Under the pieces are notes generated by a model, which was not told the DNA's origin, searched no databases, and saw nothing but the letters and a program-made list of their open reading frames with translations. DNA of 34,469 bases from Marinilabiliaceae bacterium (GTDB lineage Bacteria > Bacteroidota > Bacteroidia > Bacteroidales > Marinilabiliaceae): the NCBI GenBank assembly GCA_016342595.1, contig JAEINY010000042.1, positions 1 to 34,469 on the forward strand. The letters are read 5' to 3'. The position numbers and the translations under genes are program-made. Below, piece after piece: positions 31,504 to 34,469 of this stretch; within the stretch, counting starts at the first letter, position 1, and the number at the start of each line of letters is the position of its first letter.

Positions 31504-32607
31504 CTAATTGCCAAGACGCAAACACCCATAAACCTCAACATACTTTTCAGCAATAACGTGGCCATGAAACCGCTCCACATTCCCCTTCCCCTTTTCAATC
31601 AATGCATCTCTTAACTTCTGATTGGTAATCAATTCGATAATCGCCATTCTTAAATCACCAATTTTAAAAGGACTGACAAGCAACGCGCCTTCCCCGGCCA
31701 CCTCTTTCATAGCACCAAAATTAGAGGTAATCACAGGTCGCCCAATGGCTTGTGCTTCTATAATAGGCAATCCAAATCCTTCATAAAAACTGGGAAAACA
31801 GAGTAAGTCACAACGCTTGTAGGCATCCAATATAGCTTCATAAGGCACGTGTACCAGATTTTCTATTTCTAAGTTATATTGCTTTGCCAGGTCCTTCTGC
31901 TCATCAGACATTTTCCCCACCACAATTAACTTGAATCCGCTGATTGCACCCTGAGCTGCTTGCTGAGCCACAGTCGAAGTAGAGTCGAAGGGCAACTCTC
32001 TCCCTTCATCAACCATTAATCCTTCATCATTAATCATTTTAACTGCCTCCATTACCCCCTCCACATTCTTATTAGGTTTTGTCCCCATCACCAACACAGC
32101 AAGCTCATCTGTATTAAACGCCTTTGGTGTATATTCTAATTCTTCAGGTAGCGGATTAGGCACCACCACTATTTTATCAGGATGACACCCTGTCCATTGA
32201 ATGAGTTGTTCCTTGGTATGTTCTGATATGGCGGTTACCACTTCTGCCCGCCTGACCGGCAGAATTACCCACAAGTATTTTAATAAGCCAAGTTGCCACC
32301 CTTTATACTGGGTCAGTGATTCCAGATCGTGGTAGGTCACCACCAATCTCCTCTTAGGTAAAGCCAGGGCTACAAACGTGATATCACCAGTAATATGGTT
32401 AATGGTACCCTTGTTACGCCTCACTTCCATCAAGGCTTTCAAACGTCCCCACCAGCCGGATGTTCCGTTTTTCAATTTATAAACCTGTGGTTCAACAAAC
32501 TCAGGCAAATGTGCCATCACCTGCTCAAATACCTTTTCGATACTAAAGTATTGCGAGCGTGATTTGCGAAAGAAGTAGGTGACTTTTATTTGTTTGCTGC
32601 CATTCAT
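31504..32607 (-). CDS. GT4 glycosyltransferase (minus strand) with in-frame repeat
   Basis: 367 residues, GT-B, the only intact biosynthetic gene on the minus strand. N-domain: KVTYFFRKSRSQYFSIEKVF, HITGDITFVALAL (71-83), VVTYHDLESL and VVTAISEHTKEQL (123-135). C-domain: LAVLVMGTKPNKNVEGVMEA at 169-188, and the donor site YEGFGLPIIEAQAIGRPVIT (E276, E284). Residues ~192-223, between beta strands of the C-domain, come from a repeat (separate entry). Being inverted and surrounded by wreckage, it was probably acquired or flipped separately; its role in the same glycan is an inference. Confidence 0.88.
   Translation of the reverse strand: MNGSKQIKVTYFFRKSRSQYFSIEKVFEQVMAHLPEFVEPQVYKLKNGTSGWWGRLKALMEVRRNKGTINHITGDITFVALALPKRRLVVTYHDLESLTQYKGWQLGLLKYLWVILPVRRAEVVTAISEHTKEQLIQWTGCHPDKIVVVPNPLPEELEYTPKAFNTDELAVLVMGTKPNKNVEGVMEAVKMINDEGLMVDEGRELPFDSTSTVAQQAAQGAISGFKLIVVGKMSDEQKDLAKQYNLEIENLVHVPYEAILDAYKRCDLLCFPSFYEGFGLPIIEAQAIGRPVITSNFGAMKEVAGEGALLVSPFKIGDLRMAIIELITNQKLRDALIEKGKGNVERFHGHVIAEKYVEVYGCLRLGN
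31936..32034. repeat. In-frame CTTCGAC...CTCAGGG repeat within the GT4 gene
   Basis: On the minus strand: ATTAATGATGAAGGATTAAT, then CCCTTCGACTCTACTTCGAC and later AGCTCAGGGTGCAATCAGC. It combines the ATTAATGAT and CCCTTCGAC/CTCAGGGTGC words, both known here as intergenic repeats (the second at 32649-32723). It encodes residues ~192-223, which do not match the family. Confidence 0.68.
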
Positions 32608-32648
32608 TGGGTACCAAAAATAGTAAAAACCTTTGTTTCCACAAGCCC

Positions 32649-32723
32649 CCTTCGACAGGCTCAGGGAACTTGTAGAAAAAAGGACACAGAGCCTGTCGAA
32701 ATAGATATCTGAGCTTGTCGAAG
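32649..32723. repeat. CTTCGACAGGCTCAGGG-type repeats between divergent genes
   Basis: Three copies: CCTTCGACAGGCTCAGGG at 32649-32666, GAGCCTGTCGAA at 32689-32700 in the opposite orientation, and GAGCTTGTCGAAG at 32711-32723. They fill the gap between the minus-strand GT4 and the GIY-YIG gene and could form hairpins or a bidirectional terminator; that role is not shown. Confidence 0.75.
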
Positions 32724-32750
32724 ATAGTTTCTTTCCCTAACTTACATTCC

Positions 32751-33160
32751 ATGAAAGGGTTTATGTACATATTAGAATGTAGTAATGGTCAGTTCTACAC
32801 CGGAAGCACAAAAAACCTGAATCGTCGTCTGGCACAACACCAGGCTGGTGAGGGAGCCAACTTCACTAAAAAACACCTGCCTGTTAAACTAGTCTATTTT
32901 GAAGAATACGATCGAATTGATGTGGCCTTTTATACCAATAGTATAACAAAATGATTGATAAAGCATTTTGTTTATTACTAGTGGTAAATGCCGATACGCA
33001 ATCAAAGAGCGATGTTTTATTGCTCATTTTGATTGGTAATCGGTATTACAGGGAAAAACAAATACAAGGATGGAGCCGCAAGAAAAAACTGGCACTGATC
33101 AATGGTGAATTTGACAAATTACCTGAATTATCCAGAAATTACACACAACAATTACTCTGA
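32751..33160 (+). pseudogene. GIY-YIG endonuclease-family gene interrupted by a MITE-like insertion
   Basis: 5' part: MYILECSNGQFYTGSTKNLN, then RRLAQHQAGEGANFTKKHLP, up to DRIDVAFY. A 113-bp insertion (32933-33045) follows. 3' part: REKQIQGWSRKKKLALINGE, to TGA at 33158-33160. Removing the element and one TTA joins ...DVAFY-REKQIQ... in one frame, giving 97 residues, the usual size for this small single-domain family. The catalytic Y (two), R25-region and the later E are present. It is now inactive unless the element leaves. Confidence 0.9.
32933..33045. mobile_element. 113-bp MITE-like element, copy M4
   Basis: Starts TACCAATAGTATAACAAAAT and ends TTTGATTGGTAATCGGTA, with TTA on both sides (32930-32932 and 33046-33048). 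Internal ATGCCGATACGCAATCAAAG pairs with the right end around a short loop. Same ends and target duplication as M1, yet in a different gene, so transposition rather than a shared ancestor explains it. Confidence 0.88.
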
Positions 33161-33180
33161 ACGGTGGTATAAGGTTTTAT

Positions 33181-33330
33181 TTAGGTATAGTCGGTATTTC
33201 GTGTAACAATAAAAAAATCATATTCCTCCATAAGGTACTCGACCATATTAGCCATGGAACGCACCGGCCCACCTGCCTTGTATCCAGGTAAAAACCAATC
33301 GATAAATATGAGAATTTTCTTTTTTGGCAT
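33181..33330 (-). pseudogene. 5' remnant of a GT4 glycosyltransferase gene
   Basis: 49 codons from ATG at 33330: MPKKKILIFIDWFLPGYKAG, then GPVRSMANMVEYL, ending in FFIVTRNTDYT and TAA. The FIDWFLPGYKAGGP.RS start is typical of a GT4 subgroup of about 380-430 residues. The remaining ~85-90% is missing, lost at the join with the GIY-YIG gene end. Confidence 0.85.
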
Positions 33331-33375
33331 ATTCAGGTCTTTGTGCGAAGATAATTAAAAGTCCGGAGTGCGTAA

Positions 33376-33588
33376 ATAATTGCATGCATAGATCCCTGGA
33401 TAATGCGCCTGGCGTTTCACAGAAACCACAAGCTTCTACATCCAAACAACAAGGAGGTTCATTTATTTCAATTTATCGCTTCCGGGGTTTTCAGCCACCG
33501 AAAGGATTTGATCAACCGATTGGAACATTGGCGAAAGTTGAGACTAAAAAAAGTCCGGGATAGAAAGTCCGCAGTCCGAATGATCTAA
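33376..33588 (+). pseudogene. Unrecognised protein fragment
   Basis: An open frame after TAA at 33373-33375 reads IDPWIMRLAFHRNHKLLHPN, then EVHLFQFIASGVFSHRKDLI and NRLEHWRKLRLKK. It looks like true coding sequence (the end of a soluble helical domain), but I do not recognise the family. Its end merges into the repeat words AAAGTCCGCAGTCCG. No plausible start or upstream part remains, so it is probably a 3' remnant. Confidence 0.4.
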
Positions 33589-33844
33589 ATATCGGAAGAA
33601 GCATTTCTTCTCCCTATGAATAGGGAGACACAGAGGGTAGTAAGAAATTCGCGATAATCCGCGTAATCTGTGGTTAATAAAAAAGACAGAAAACACCCTA
33701 ACCGATTACTACGATAAAGGATTTTCTCGTAAAAAGATTGCCATTTCCCGGTCTTCCATCAAGATTGGTTATATTTGCTGTATCAATTGTCTATTTCCAG
33801 ACAAACGAATTAAAATTCTTATATTATTTCAGGCAGCAACAATT
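33589..33844. other. Gene-free stretch before rfbC
   Basis: Contains the hairpin TCTCCCTATGAATAGGGAGA near 33609-33628 and the word repeat AATTCGCGATAATCCGCGTA near 33647. The rest is AT-rich and non-coding, with a candidate -7 box at 33770. Confidence 0.55.
33770..33777 (+). promoter_or_regulatory. Candidate -7 box upstream of rfbC
   Basis: TATATTTG matches TAnnTTTG and lies 67 bp before the rfbC ATG. No convincing -33 element at the right distance. Confidence 0.3.
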
Positions 33845-34405
33845 ATGAAATTCATAAATACACCCATAAAAGATCTGATAATCATTGAACCCACCGTATT
33901 TGGCGATTCACGGGGCTATTTCCTGGAGTCCTTCAATCAGAAAGAGTTCGAAGCCCATATTGGCCCCATACAGTTTGTACAGAGTAATGAGTCCAAATCA
34001 ACAAAAGGAGTTTTAAGAGGTCTGCACTTTCAGAAACCACCGTTTAACCAGGCCAAACTCGTCCGCTGTGTGGAAGGGGAAGTGCTGGATGTGGTGGTTG
34101 ATCTGCGCAAAGAGTCATCAACTTTTGGAAAACATTTCACTATTAAACTGTCTGGTGAAAATAAACATCAGTTATTTGTGCCCCGTGGTTTTGCCCATGG
34201 TTTTGTGGTACTGAGTGAATCGGCCATCTTCAGCTATCAGGTCGACAACTGGTACGCCCCTGAACACGATACCGGCATTGCCTGGAACGATCCGCAACTG
34301 AACATTGATTGGGGCATGGAGGAAAATGAATTATTATTATCCGACAAGGACAAAGCGTTAAAACTACTGACAGAATGCGAAATACCAATTTTCCAGGGGA
34401 ACTGA
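33845..34405 (+). CDS. rfbC: dTDP-4-dehydrorhamnose 3,5-epimerase
   Basis: 186 residues, full length (also called rmlC). Converts dTDP-4-keto-6-deoxyglucose to dTDP-4-keto-L-rhamnose, the third step of dTDP-L-rhamnose synthesis, in the cytoplasm. Cupin fold. Visible motifs: DSRGYFLESF at 21-30, QSNESKSTKGVLRGLHFQ with catalytic base H61, K71 in QAKLVRC, FVPRGFAHGF with H118, and FSYQVD with the catalytic Y131. The other rhamnose genes (rmlA, B, D) are not in the window and may follow. It supports rhamnose in the glycan, in line with the rhamnosyltransferase-like GT2 proteins. Confidence 0.96.
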   Translation: MKFINTPIKDLIIIEPTVFGDSRGYFLESFNQKEFEAHIGPIQFVQSNESKSTKGVLRGLHFQKPPFNQAKLVRCVEGEVLDVVVDLRKESSTFGKHFTIKLSGENKHQLFVPRGFAHGFVVLSESAIFSYQVDNWYAPEHDTGIAWNDPQLNIDWGMEENELLLSDKDKALKLLTECEIPIFQGN

Positions 34406-34427
34406 TGATTGGTATATAAATCCGGAA

Positions 34428-34453
34428 TACGCAGTCCGCAGTCCGTAGTCCGA
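34428..34453. repeat. CCGCAGTCCGTAGTCCG word repeat
   Basis: CGCAGTCCGCAGTCCGTAGT with a following CCG, three to four near-identical 7-bp words. The same word (AAGTCCGCAGTCCG) occurs at 33564-33580, so two copies bracket the region containing rfbC. Confidence 0.6.
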
Positions 34454-34469
34454 TTCAAATTGATAATTG

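Noticed and set aside
32951..33160. 69-residue open frame as a separate gene
   Set aside because: Its first half is MITE sequence and its second half is the C-terminus of the interrupted GIY-YIG gene.
33324..33563. 79-residue + strand open frame
   Set aside because: It overlaps the GT4 remnant and a better-looking frame at 33403, and has no recognisable content.
1..34469. tRNA or rRNA genes, integrase or transposase genes
   Set aside because: I looked for cloverleaf-like or rRNA-like segments and transposase motifs and found none that I could support.

Overview
The window is a surface-polysaccharide biosynthesis locus of a member of the Bacteroidota (Cytophaga-Flavobacteria-Bacteroides group). 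This rests on several signs. Gene starts have weak or no Shine-Dalgarno sequences. Candidate promoters fit the TAnnTTTG -7 box of this phylum. GxxExxY proteins are present, and so are dispersed word-like intergenic repeats of the kinds built on CGCGAATT, CCGCAGAG, CTTCGACAGGCTCAGGG and TCTCAAATC. Genus or species cannot be assigned from the sequence alone.

Layout. (1) 1-484: 3' end of an APS kinase gene (cysC); its last codons are supplied by a repeat. (2) 631-3390: an ABC-2 polysaccharide exporter, permease (Wzm) and ATPase (Wzt), split by a small GxxExxY nuclease-like gene and a four-unit tandem repeat. (3) About 2790-8640: a markedly AT-rich cassette that begins inside wzt, at its C-terminal substrate domain. 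It holds a GT-D-like protein, a GT-A transferase, a polysaccharide pyruvyl transferase, a nitroreductase-like protein and a GT4. (4) 8664-10384: a DegT-type aminotransferase and a PglD-like acetyltransferase overlapping by 7 bp, an N-acetylated amino-sugar module. (5) 10385-10713: fossils of an MBOAT O-acetyltransferase and possibly its partner. (6) 10714-25220: a long + strand run of GT2 and GT4 glycosyltransferases with WecB (UDP-ManNAc supply), a SAM methyltransferase and a membrane O-acyltransferase. (7) 25259-28496: a GxxExxY gene broken by a 102-bp MITE-like element, a GT4 and a Wzy-like polymerase. (8) 28497-33844: a recombination graveyard with live mazEF and relBE/parDE-like toxin-antitoxin pairs, partial duplicates of both, fragments of mazF, wzy, PIN and GT4 genes, a GIY-YIG gene broken by the same MITE, and one intact minus-strand GT4. 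(9) 33845-34405: rmlC/rfbC (dTDP-rhamnose pathway).

How it works together (inference): nucleotide sugars (UDP-ManNAc, dTDP-rhamnose, an acetylated amino-deoxysugar) feed about fifteen glycosyltransferases. The glycan is decorated by pyruvylation, acylation, methylation and possibly sulfation (cysC). It is exported by Wzm/Wzt, with a Wzy-like polymerase also present. No initiating phosphoglycosyl transferase, Wzx flippase, rmlABD or transposase is visible.

Most unusual: (a) a 102-113 bp element with TACC...GGTA ends and a TTA target duplication that has broken two different small nuclease genes; (b) small nuclease genes that lie beside specific word repeats, while nuclease-free copies of the same repeats are scattered through the window and even translated in frame inside glycosyltransferases.
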